Origin: Diplonema japonicum
Taxonomy: Eukaryota > Euglenozoa > Diplonemea > Diplonemida > Diplonemidae
Assembly: GCA_964019335.1 (NCBI GenBank)
Contig: OZ025713.1
Span: forward strand, 1-64,000
Reading direction: 5' to 3'
Length of the DNA stretch: 64,000 nt
In this document: one piece after another, positions 51,292-61,700 of the stretch
Layout: the number at the start of each line of letters is the position of its first letter
How positions within the stretch are numbered: the stretch's first letter is position 1
Translations under genes and position numbers: made by a program
The notes under the pieces: generated by a model
Database searches by the model: none
The model's input: only the letters and a program-made list of their open reading frames with translations
What the model was told of the DNA's origin: nothing

Positions 51292-52520
51292 CCCGTTCGA
51301 GCAAAGAAGTGAGAAAAAGCAGGGGAGGGGGGCAAATGTGTGAAAAAGAGAAAAAAAAAAAAAAAACGTGTTTTTCCAAGTTTTCTTTTTTTTTTTTTGA
51401 AATAAGAAAGGAAACGGAAGCGATTCCTTAATCCTTTTTAGAGTCATCCTCCCTGAGAGGGAAACAGTACTGGACTGAAACAGAAACGTTCGCTTTCCAC
51501 GGGGGGGAGCGAGGAGGGAAGAACAAGAATGTAAAGAGATAAAATTAAGGAGGTTCCTGTTTTTGCAAAGTCTCCCCTTTGTCTCTACTTTGTATAGTGA
51601 GGTGTAGAAAATATTATTCTCTTGCTTGGCACATACGGCAAGTTGTAGTAATCATTTTCTTTTTTTTTTTTTCTTCGACTGGAAAAAAAAAAAAAAAAAA
51701 AAGAAAAAGAAAAGTTCACACAAGAAACGAAGTAGCTAGAAATGGCCTTATAACGCCCCCCTTTTTGGGGTCATTCCCTGCTACCTACCGTAGTGCACGC
51801 TGACATTTTGTATCTTCCAAAAAAAATAAAAAATAAAAAAAAACAAAAACCAGGAGGGAAGAAGGTGTGGGGGGGGGGGGAAGGTTTCTCGTAAAATAGG
51901 GGAGGAAGAGCGAGAGTTGTCTTTTTTTTTTTTTCTTCTTTTTTTTTCTTCTTCTTTTTTTTTTCTTTAACAAAATAGAGGCGAGAGATCTTCATGGGTT
52001 CGATGAAAAATGAAAAAAAAAAAGGATGTTATTCTTCTTTTTCTTTTTTTAGAATTCTAATAAAACCTTCAGTATCGCATCATGTCGACCAGTCAACGTA
52101 ATCCTAATCTTAAGTTTTTTTTTTTCAAGTCTATTTTTTTCATTTTCTTTGTAATCGATCCAAGAAAAAAAAAATATAAAAACACGACGAAATATCACAA
52201 AAAACAGAAGAGTGTAAAAATCCCCGAAAAAAAAAAAAAGAATTATTTACGATGGAACTATTCGCCCCCCCCCCCCCCCCCCCCTTTACAAAAACCACAA
52301 GATATCACAAAAACAGAAGGAAGAAAGGGGGGAAGCTAGGGAGGGGACACCAAATGGGCGTTGAAAAATCGAAGAAAAAAAATCTTTTTTTTTTTTTGTC
52401 CCGTAGAATAGGGGGAGACTACTTCGGCGAACGGTTATTTCCAAATTCACATCCAGATCTCCAACCGGGTCTACGAGTGGGGGACATTTCTTTTTCTTTT
52501 AACACACATTAGGGGTGCTT

Positions 52521-52551
<31 letters not shown>

Positions 52552-52984
52552 CTTTTCCTTTGTGATCGAGAAGGGCCCCGACGAAAAATGGAAAACGGAA
52601 AAAAAGAAATGAGATGAAAAGGAGGGTTCAAAAGGAGGTTATCTCTTTTTTTTTTTTTTTTTTTTTTTTTGAATTCATCTAATAAAACCTTCAGGTTCCG
52701 CGACGTCGACTAATCAACTTCACAGAATCTTTAAGTTCATTTCTTTTTTTTTTTTCTTCTTTTCTCTTTTTCTTCTTTCAACATGCTAGACCCCATCATA
52801 GCAGGGGAAAAAAAAAATAGCTTCTTATTCATGATTATAAAACCTGTCCGAAAAACATTTTTTTCCCTGTTTAAAGTAGTTACGGGCTGAGCACACCGCA
52901 CGCACTGCTCGGTGTGTACAGACAGAATCTCTTATTTTCTTTTTTTTTTTTACCTCAATACAAAATTAGGATCAAATCCGGCGC

Positions 52985-53100
52985 GCAAAAAAAAGTTGTC
53001 TCGATTTTAGTGGTGCCATGCAGTATGTGACACAGCGGCCACCCTTGTGAAACTTCGCCCCGAAGCCTCCCAAGTCCCCGTAGAAAGTAAAAGTGGAGAG
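52985..53100. repeat. Dispersed repeat R7, copy 2
   Basis: Partner of 12222-12330, same orientation. Confidence 0.6.
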
Positions 53101-53311
53101 GTAAAGAAAGCTTGGAAATTGAAATAGGGAGAGGGGCCACAGAAGCAATTAAACACCAACTGGAGAGTTGTGGGAGGCTTGCTTCACTGGCACGATGCCG
53201 CGGGGAGGCTACTTGCCTCCACCCCCGTTCAGGTTTCCCCACGTGTACGGCTTTAGAACGAGAGTTTCCCTTTCGCTTGTGTTTCTCCTTTTTTTCTTTT
53301 TTTTTTTCTTT

Positions 53312-53716
53312 TCAAACTGCACCAACGTATCCAGTCTGGGCCGAGCCAAACACCCCAAGAGGCGCAAGCCCCCGGCTTTCAAGTTCTTTATGGTGCTGGA
53401 TCAGCGAGCAAGCGGTGTTGTTCAGTACCACGCACGTGTCACCCCCGCAAAAGGATGTAGGCTCAGCACCGATCTGAAACCTTGTCCTTATCTCTTGCCT
53501 TTGTGATGACAAGGTTGATATCGCAAAGGGGAGGGACAGGGAGGCCCGTAGGCACACCCCCCAGTCCATCCCATCCCTCCCCTCGAGGGCTGCCTGGTGT
53601 CTCGAGATGAGGCACGGCTGGCAGAGCCATGCCTCCAAGCACAGCTGCCCCATCTCGCAATAGTGTAGAGGTACCACGAAACTTGGGGCAGGCTTTTCCG
53701 TTACACTGACGCCCAT
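53312..53716 (-). CDS. PLAC8-type Cys-rich protein
   Basis: 134 residues, ATG 53716. Cys blocks CLEAWLCQPCLISRHQA and GDTCVVLNNTACSLIQHHKE fit the two halves of the PLAC8 domain, with a hydrophobic middle (LRASLSLPFAISTL). The terminal CSLIQHHKELESRG is close to the family signature C.L.Q..REL..R. Paralogue of the next gene (54218-54646), about 60% alike by eye, and distinct from the 30-34 kb pair. Probably membrane-associated; role not assigned. Confidence 0.78.
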   Translation of the reverse strand: MGVSVTEKPAPSFVVPLHYCEMGQLCLEAWLCQPCLISRHQAALEGRDGMDWGVCLRASLSLPFAISTLSSQRQEIRTRFQIGAEPTSFCGGDTCVVLNNTACSLIQHHKELESRGLAPLGVFGSAQTGYVGAV

Positions 53717-54217
53717 TTTTTTTTTCTTTTTTGTTGCTTTCTTTTATTTTTAAAAACCTTTTTTATTGTGCATAAAACATGGTAAAAAAATAAAATAAAA
53801 TAAAAAAAAACAAAAGAAGAAGAGAGAAAAAAAGAAGAAGAATAAGAAAAAGAGCATTTCTTTTTTTTTTTTGGTCCCCCTCCTTCCCTCTCTTGGCACC
53901 CACGCAGGAAAAAAAAAAAAAAGGGAAAGAAGAAAAAAAAAAGAAAAAAAGGAGAGAAGTAAATAAAGAAAAAAAAATGGAACAACTGCACAGAACTGAA
54001 AAAAAAATAAAAAAAAGATAAAAAAAGAAAAGAAACGTGTAAATAATCCTAAATGCACAAAACAACAAACAAAAAAAAAAGAAGCAGACACAAAGAAATA
54101 AAATAAAAAAAAGAAAACATAAACATAAACGCTTTTCTCGTAGAAGCACTTTTTGCGTGCTAGCTGAAGAAAGAACGTTAAGGAAGAGGAGCGGCTTCAG
54201 AACGAACTTTCTATTAT
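53717..54217. other. Intergenic A-rich DNA between the two PLAC8 genes
   Basis: A/G-rich on the plus strand (pyrimidine-rich in the transcribed sense) for most of its length, consistent with an extended polypyrimidine region. No gene seen. Confidence 0.6.
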
Positions 54218-54646
54218 TTATGTGCTCTCACAGGCAGTGTACCCTGGCTGGGCAGTGGAGGAGAATACCTTTTGTGGTGAGAGACCTTGGTTTTCAAGCT
54301 CTCTGTGGTGCTGAATCAAAACACAAGGTGTCCAGTTTAGCACGGTGCATGTGTCGCCCCCACCGCAGTTCCACCCTGAAGGTTCTCCCTCCACCTGGAA
54401 CCGACCACGTATCTCCCTCCTTTGGGCTGCCAAGACCGCAAAAGAGTAAGTCATAGATATTGTGGCTAGAAAGCAAACCCCCCAGTCCATCCCATCCTTC
54501 CCCTCGAGGGACGCCTGGTGTCTCGAGATGAGGCACGGCTGGCAGAGCCATGCCTCCAAGCACAGCTGCCCGCACTCCCATTTTTCCAAAGGCGCTGCGA
54601 AACTCTTTACTGACTTGTTCTCCAAACTGCTTGCATCGAAACCCAT
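54218..54646 (-). CDS. PLAC8-type Cys-rich protein
   Basis: 142 residues, ATG 54646. It has the same architecture as the gene at 53312: CGQLCLEAWLCQPCLISRHQ, a central hydrophobic segment (LATISMTYSFAVLAAQRRE), then CGGGDTCTVLNWTPCVLIQH followed by HRELENQG. Tandem paralogues on the same strand with 500 bases between. Upstream sense DNA is two long A-runs split by a short GCTCACTCGCACTTTTT segment. Confidence 0.78.
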   Translation of the reverse strand: MGFDASSLENKSVKSFAAPLEKWECGQLCLEAWLCQPCLISRHQASLEGKDGMDWGVCFLATISMTYSFAVLAAQRREIRGRFQVEGEPSGWNCGGGDTCTVLNWTPCVLIQHHRELENQGLSPQKVFSSTAQPGYTACEST

Positions 54647-55065
54647 GATTGTTTTTTTTTTTTTTTTTTTTTTTTAAAAAGTGCGAGTGAGCTTTTTTTT
54701 TTTTTTTTTTTTTTTTTTGTGTGAGTGTAAAAAAAGAAAAACCATAACCCCGTGGGTTCCAAGCTTCTAGATACATAAGGTGTCACGCGACGGCAACCTC
54801 GAGCTGCTAGGAGCGCCAATCGGCACACCGAGTACACGACCACCTTCCTCCACAGGAAGATCGACAGGCTGGTGGAGACCTTCCGAATGCGGTCGAAGAT
54901 GCGGGCGCAGTCGGAGTCGGTGTGGATAAAGCGAAAAAAAAATATATATATAAAATATAAGTATTGAGTGAGATAGGTAAACACGAATGTTGAGAACGGG
55001 AAAGAGAAGAAAATAAAAAGGGGAAAAAAAAAAAACTCAGTGCTTTTTTTTTTTCTTTTTTTTTT
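54647..55065. other. Intergenic, no gene seen
   Basis: Long T-runs just upstream of the PLAC8 gene, then a 150-bp GC-richer patch (54780-54930) in which short ORFs show no recognisable domain, then A/T-rich DNA up to the piggyBac insertion site. Confidence 0.55.
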
Positions 55066-55069
55066 TTAA

Positions 55070-56761
55070 CCCCTAAACGCCCGGAGCCTATCTACGGTAC
55101 CCCCCTATTTTCGTTGTTGCTTTGAATACTCAAAAAAAGGGCAGCATGCAACCATAGGAAGGTGCAAGGAAAGGGTAAACGGTACTAAAATTTTCAATTC
55201 CAGAACACTTAACTATGTGTGTAAGAGGGGGGTTGAGGGGGTACTTTTTATGTCCGATTTTGGGAGTCGTGGGGGGTCCGTGGAGTTATGGCTGGGCTAA
55301 AAAGGGCAGCATTCAGCCCTATTTGGTGCCCTGAACTCTAGGATTGAGGTCAGTCTGGAGACTTTTTGGGGCTGTGGGATGAAAAAAGCAACTTGTGAGT
55401 TTTTTTTCCAGCTGGGGTAGCATGCAAGGGTAAATAACACGTTTTGCATAAGGGGGTTTTGCAACAGGGGCACCACGTTTGCACCTTCTTCCTGCACCCA
55501 GGAACAGCACAGAGCACCCTCCTCACCTTCGTTCCGTTCATCATGGTCTCGGAGGTGTGATTTAGGGTCAAATCGAGACGTTTTGGGTATTTCTGAGTGA
55601 GGGAATCCTCATTGCTAGCGTGTTTGCGCTTGGGGGTCGGTGACGGTGTTGTCGGGGGTGTGTGCTATCGGTTTTTGGGGCATGGGTGAGAAACTTGCCA
55701 ACAAGTTCTTCTTTGAAGCTCGGGAAGCCATAATTTTTGCCACATTCCTTGCTCTTCTTCCACGGAGGAGCAACACAGCTTTCCAGGACCAATAAAAAAC
55801 GACCATGGTCCACTTCCGGGTTTTCATATGCCGAACTCCAGTCCCCTGGAGCTGGTCTTGCCGGTCAGGGGTCGACAGCAAACCCTTAGGAGTCGACAGT
55901 ACGCATGACTAGGTCCTGTGTTGTGGACTTTTTGCTGAAAATGTTGAAATTCGCCAGGTAACAGTTTTATGAGTCGCATGTAGCGACTACCTTGATGCCC
56001 ACCGAGTTGTTTTTTCGTGGTTCCATGACTTTTATTGTTGTCGGGATAACACTGTCGTCAACAGACAACCACTTGCCAGGGGTCCGCACAGTCCTACACC
56101 GGTTGACAATGATGTCAAGAAACCTACGCATGAGGTGCAGTTTCAGGCCTTACTGATGTTTCCAGGTTGTCAAAGGTCGGCGCTGTATGGTAACGAATCG
56201 GTTTGCTCATTTTCTCAAAAGCCGGGATGGTTAAATTAGAATTTGTTGTCCAGTAGCTCTTCATATTCGGTGCCGAGCGTAACCCCATTAACAGGACCAA
56301 CCCAAGCCAAATTTTGTACTCTGGGATGGAAGGATTCAGATTCCGCTGTTTTTTTGAACCGAAACGACCGTTCGTGGAAGAAACTATGAGCTCAAGGACC
56401 GCGTGTGCAAAAAAAAAAAGATTAAAAACACCCTCCTCATGTTTCGGGCCTTTGGGAGTATTTCTCCCACCCAAGCATCGTTTCCGGCCCCTCTTTGACC
56501 GCCTCATCGTCTTTTTCTTCTTTATCTGACTAGTCGGGGGAGACTCACGTTTTCGCTGCTATTTTGACCATCTGATTTCATTTTAAGCCAACCCTGCCGG
56601 TTTCAATTAAAACAAAACTTTTAACGCAAAATGTAGTTCCGAGACAAAATAAACCGCGCAACAATGCCATATTTTGAAGTCCAGGGGCCGTGTTCAAAAA
56701 AAAGTACTTAGCGAAAAAATTTTGAAACAAGGACAAAAACGTCCGCGCGGGCGTTTAGGGG
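55070..56761. mobile_element. Decayed piggyBac element with intact ends
   Basis: TTAA duplications lie at 55066-55069 and 56762-56765. Terminal inverted repeats are CCCCTAAACGCCCG at the left and its exact complement at the right (14 bp perfect). The length is 1692 bp. A broken piggyBac transposase lies inside on the minus strand. The TTAA target and C-rich TIR start are diagnostic of the superfamily. Confidence 0.92.
55350..56507 (-). pseudogene. piggyBac transposase, multiply broken
   Basis: Fragments occur in the correct order on the minus strand but in different frames. They are LGLVLLMGLRSAPNMKSYW (N-terminal core), LSVDDSVIP (first catalytic Asp region), VGIKVVATCDS, GVRHMKTRKWT, and a C-terminal Cys-rich domain with VLCAVPGCRKK..WCPCCKTPLC..CY..LH. 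In-frame stops and frameshifts separate them, so no functional enzyme is encoded. The CRD retains its Cys/His pattern. Confidence 0.85.
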
Positions 56762-56910
56762 TTAACAAAGAAAAAGCACAAAACGATATAGTTTTCCGAG
56801 AGCCTTCCAAGCAGGCACCCTTCTACTCCCCCCCCCCCCCTTTTTTTTAAATTTAATTAAAACCTTTGCGAAACACACAATTCTGTGGAAACCACAACAA
56901 AAAAGCGCAA

Positions 56911-57030
56911 AAGAGGAACTTGCCGTTTTTTTGTTACGTGCTTTAGGGTAAAAACCTGGAGAAAGTTTGTCAACCCGAAACACGTTGCCAACGTTCCCCT
57001 ATTGTTTAGACAAGTCAAAGACTCGTTCTT

Positions 57031-57035
<5 letters not shown>
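56911..57035. repeat. Dispersed repeat family R1, copy 4
   Basis: Full unit with small insertions, ending in a long A-run. Confidence 0.78.
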
Positions 57036-57069
<34 letters not shown>

Positions 57070-57106
57070 AAAAAAGAGAGTTCGTTCAGAAAAAAACTAG
57101 GTTGCC

Positions 57107-57213
57107 GCCTCATTTTTTTGTTTGTGCGCACGAACCGAATCTTACCTAATAAATTAGCTTCATTACGCTGCCATCAACTAGTTTTTTTTAGTCTCGATAA
57201 TAGTACTACTTAC
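57107..57213. repeat. Dispersed repeat family R2, copy 4
   Basis: Unit with GTGCGCACGAACCGAAT, TACCTAATAAATTAGCTTCA, GCTGCCATCAACTAG and GTCTCGATAATA; follows R1 copy 4 by about 70 bases. Confidence 0.7.
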
Positions 57214-57800
57214 AAACTCATCAAAAAAAAAATAAAAAATAAAAAAAAGGCGAGCTTGAGCAAACGCGCGCACTTCCTTTGGGTTCTTTTTCCCTTTCCC
57301 CCCCTTTTTTTTGTTCTCTTCCTTTTTTCCCTTTTCTGTTAATAAAGATTGTGTCTAACAAAAAAAAAAATAGGGGAAAAAAAAAAATAAGATAAAAAAA
57401 AAAGAAGAAAACGAAAGGAGGGAGGGGAACGAAGAGAAAAAAAAATCGATCTTTTTAGCGTCAAGGGCGATGCAAGCCAAACGTCGCTCAGTAGCGACAA
57501 CCACAGTCGTTTACTCCAGCGACATATTATTTGGAGTAAGCTGCCGCTTGGTGGTGCACGTAGCTGAGGGAGCAAAATCCTTCCGCCCCACTCTTTCTCC
57601 TCCCCCATCCCCGGTTTGTATCTTTGGGTCCAGGCTGTGGGAATCTTTTTCTTTTTTCTTTTTTTTTTCTTTTTTTTTTTTTTTTTTTTTTTTGCACTTT
57701 ATCTTTATAAATATGGTGTGCAAATAAAAAAAAAATAAAATATATAAAAAAAAAACCCTCTTCTTTTCCTCCTTTTCCCCCCTTTTTTATCATTTCTTCT

Positions 57801-57832
<32 letters not shown>

Positions 57833-58082
57833 TTCCCCTTCTTTTTCTTTTTTATGTTTAGGTACTAGAACCTAACTCAGACTTTTATTCTTAAACATGC
57901 CGCATTGATCGGTCTTGCGGGAGCAAAAAAAAAAAAAAAAAAATAAATATATAGAGCTCGTCCGGAAAGAAATGTCAACAAATGGCCCTCGAGTGCCCCG
58001 TTAAGTTTCTAAGTAGAAAAGTAAACCGACATTGTTTTATCTTGTATGTCATCTTCCTATGGTTGCATTTTTCGTAAGTGCC

Positions 58083-58186
58083 AAAGGGGAACTGCCGGGT
58101 AAAAACCTGGAGAAGTTTGTCAACCCAAAACACGTTGCCAACGTTCCCCTTTTGTTTAGACAAGTCAAAGATTCGTTCTTGCAAAA
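58083..58186. repeat. Dispersed repeat family R1, copy 5
   Basis: Core identical to the other R1 copies apart from one C-to-A change. It starts at GGGGAACTGCCGGGTAAAAA and ends TTCTTGCAAAAAG, where the terminal A-run of the other copies is cut short. Confidence 0.78.
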
Positions 58187-58783
58187 AGAATTCACCTGAT
58201 TGATATTTTCCGGACGAGCTCATATATGAGTTAAAGGAAAGAAGAAGAAGAAAAAAAAAAAAACTGTAATCGGACTGGCAAATCCCAAAACTGAGCTGGG
58301 AAGAACGACGAAACGCCTTCAAAATACCCGTCCTTCTAGCCAGGCACTTTTCTTTTTTCATTTTCTCTCTTTTCTTTTTTTGGTCAATGGATAAAAAAAA
58401 AAAATAAGGTGCTTAGTTATCCTTCCACCACATGATTCTTTTTACCACAGCTCCTCCCAGAAACGCGCTTTTTTTATTCTTATAGTATTCATGACGCAAA
58501 AAAAAGGGGGGGGGGAAACCCAGTTCACTTCCACATTAATAGTATTCTTCCCTTTGTGTTACCTTGCATCACATAGATGGTGTTTAAGTACCTTTTGCCC
58601 CATCTAGGTATGCGAAGCACCTCCTTTTTTTTCTTTTTGTTTTTTTTTATAAGGAAACAAATAAAGAAGGGTTAAAAATTTCTTTTCTCATTTTCTTTTT
58701 CTTTTTTTTTTCTTTCAATTCAAATAAAAGAGAGAGGTAGAGGGAGAGACGCATTTTTTCTTTTTGTTTTCCATCAAGGAGGC

Positions 58784-61700
58784 CTACACAGTAATTGTCT
58801 GTGGCCCTTGGGATGAAAAGGGAGAGCTCAGCTCCTCGTGCCTTTTCAGCTCATCAAGCTGCATGAAGTCTTTTAGCTGGACTTCATTTCTCTTCCGCAT
58901 GGCAGCCACGCCAGCCACCACAATGCACAAGCCACCAACACCTGCCAGTACCACGATCCACCACTTGAAGCCACTGCTCGTATCATCCTCCTCCCCTGCC
59001 CCAAGGTCATCATGAGGTGATGTTCCATTCCCGCTCATGTTCCCTGGCGACATTGTTTCCTTCACAGTCGGCCCCTTGGTGTCTGGTGCTGCTGTGTCGG
59101 GTGATGTGCTGTTGGGGGCCATCGTGTCAGGCGAAGTTGTGTTCGCCTCCATGTCATCAGGTGATGTGCTGTTGGGGGCCATCGTTTCATTAGTGTCTGG
59201 CTCCATGTCCGGAGACACGGTATCGTTGGGGGTCATTGTGTCGGGAGAAGCAGTGGAACCTGGTACCAATGTATCAGGCATCGATGTGTCGGGGGCCATC
59301 GTTTCAGGTGCAGTAGTGTTGGGAGCCATTGTGTCTGGCGCTATAGTATCGGGAGAAGCAGTGGAACCTGGTACCAATGTATCAGGCATCGATGTGTCGG
59401 GGGCCATTGTAGAAGGAGCATCTGTGCTAGGAGCTGTAGTTGGTGCTATTGTTTCAGGGGCAGAGGTATTAGGTGCAAGAGTAACTGGTGCGTCTGTGTC
59501 GGGTGCTGTGGTATTGGGTGCCATTGTTAGGGGAACCTCCGTGTTGGGCGCTGTGGTATTGGGGGCCATAGTATCAGGAGCCACAGTATCAGGAGCTTCA
59601 GTGTCTTCGTCACCGCACTCGAGCATCGCCTTCCACCTCTGCAGGTTGTCCTCGACGAAGCGCCTCCCCAGCTGTTCATGCCCTGACAGCTCGCTCACCG
59701 TGTTCTCACCGCCCACGCTGTACACACCTGTTTCCATGTCGAAGCTGAAGATCGTCCCGAAGCTCCCGAACCACCTACCTTCCTTGTTCTTCTCCTCGTA
59801 CCCCCACTTCCATGTTCCCTCACCTGTGAACCTTCCTGACCAGAAGTATCTTGCTGTTGGGAGGAACCCGACACCTTCTCCTTCTCCAACAGTCGCCGAC
59901 ATGAACTTCCCTATCATCGTCTCCCCGAGTACTTGGTTCCCGTTCCCACCGCTGCCCTTTCGCACCACCGCCTGAAGGAACTTCGCGAAGTCCTCGAAGG
60001 TCATCATGGCCCCTTCCCCGAAGCCAGACACACCAGGGTACGCCGCGTCACCAGACACCTCGAACGGGAACTCCCCCATCAGGTTCCACATGGAGGCGTC
60101 CCATGTCGACACATCGCTTGCCCACTGGTTCCCGAAGAAGATCTCCGCCACGTCCCCTTTCGGTGAGGTCCCAGCGCGGAGCCAGCTCATGAAGGCACTG
60201 TCCATCCCGAGCTTGCTCCACACCTTCTCCCTCATCAGGGTCTCAGCATCCTTGTTGTACGCCTTCGCAAGGGCCATCCCGATCACGTCGTAGTCGTAGC
60301 CATAGTAGGACCTCTCACCTGGCTGCGAGATCAGAGGGATCTTCGGCCTGCACCCGAGCCAGTCAGCCGCCCTCACGAGCTTCCCACCGTTTGCTGTTGT
60401 CATCGCACCAGAACACTTGTCAGAAGCAAGCTTGGGAAGGACACCGTCAGCAGGTGATATCGTTGCAGCATCCTTCAAGGTTCCCATCCCGAACTGGGAG
60501 TTGCTGAAGCCACACTTCATCCCAAGACAGTCCCAGAAGGTGAGCTCCCTCTCAACAGGTACCGTCACAGTGGTCTCGTTCACAATATCAACAGCAGTGA
60601 GCTTGGAGGCGGCCAGTTCAGGGATGAACTTCGAGATGGGGTCGGAGGGCTTCACCACACCTTCCTCAAAGGCAATAGCAGTGAGCATCCCTGACATGAT
60701 CTTGGTCATCCCACCCATGCGGTAGATCGTCGATGGGGACACCTTCTGCCCCTTCGATGCGAACCCTGTGGCAAATGCTGCCTGCTTCCCACTTTTAGCA
60801 TTGCCAAGAATAAGCTTCACCCCCCTGTCGTTGTTGGCCTTCGACCAGTCGTCGAACTCCTTCTGGATCTTCTGCACTGTCTCTGTCTTGTACACGGGCC
60901 TGGGTGTCGGGAGGGGATCAGCAGAAGCCCCCTTTGCAAGGCGCGACATCCACCTGTTGAAGTTCTTCTTCACGAAGTCCGCACCCGCCTGCTCCACACC
61001 GCTCTGCGCCAGGACAGTGTTCTCCCCTCCAACTCCGTACAGCCCGCTCTCAACGTCGAACTTGAACACCGTCCCGAACGCACCTTCCCACTGCCCGCCA
61101 AGCTCGCCCCCTTCGTTGAAGTAGCTCCTGCTGGGAAGGCCATCCTTCGACTCCAGTCGCTCTTCCTTCTTCCCTGCGAAGCCCCACTTCCAGGTGCTCT
61201 GGTCGGAGAAGCTGCCTGTCCCGTCCACGTAGCGCCCTGCAGGGACGAACCCCATCCCTTCGTCGCTGTTTACAGTCGGTGACATGAACCACTTCCACAC
61301 CGTCTCCCCGAGTACTCGGTTCCCGTTCCCACCGCTGCCCTTTCGCACCACTGCCTGAAGGAACTTCGCGAAGTCCTCGAAGGTCATCATGGCCCCTTCC
61401 CCGAAGCCAGACACACCAGGGTACGTCGCGTCACCAGACACCTCGAACGGGAACTCCCCCATCAGGTTCCACATGGAGGCGTCCCATGTCGACACATCGC
61501 TTGCCCACTGGTTCCCGAAGAAGATCTCCGCCACGTCCCCTTTCGGTGAGGTCCCAGCGCGGAGCCAGCTCATGAAGGCACTGTCCATCCCGAGCTTGCT
61601 CCACACCTTCTCCCTCATCAGGGTCTCAGCATCCTTGTTGTACGCCTTCGCAAGGGCCATCCCGATCACGTCGTAGTCGTAGCCATAGTAGGACCTCTCA

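Larger units (their letters stand above)
50122..53311. other. Long intergenic region with repeats, no gene seen
   Basis: 3.2 kb. It contains an R3 piece (50575-50650), R5 (51045-51130), R7 copy 2 (52985-53100), a C19 run near 52266, and T-runs over 25 bases (51251-51290, 52520-52550). A roughly 90-bp motif around GAATTC(T/A)..TAATAAAACCTTCAG.(A/T)(T/C)C.C(A/G)TC..GTCGAC is repeated at 52053-52120 and 52673-52740. Confidence 0.6.
56766..58783. other. Intergenic with R1 and R2 copies, no gene seen
   Basis: Homopolymer-rich (about 33 A near 57034-57066, T-runs near 57670-57690 and 57815-57835). A GGCGATGCAAGCCAAACGTC-like patch at 57460-57560 has AGT(A)GCGACAACCACAGTCG, resembling the 36040-36080 patch. 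No gene or RNA recognised. Confidence 0.6.

Noticed and set aside
8561-58361. Recurring small peptide frame (CKNESLTCLNKRGTL) as a multigene family
   Set aside because: It is only the translation of dispersed repeat R1, in varying contexts and without consistent starts.
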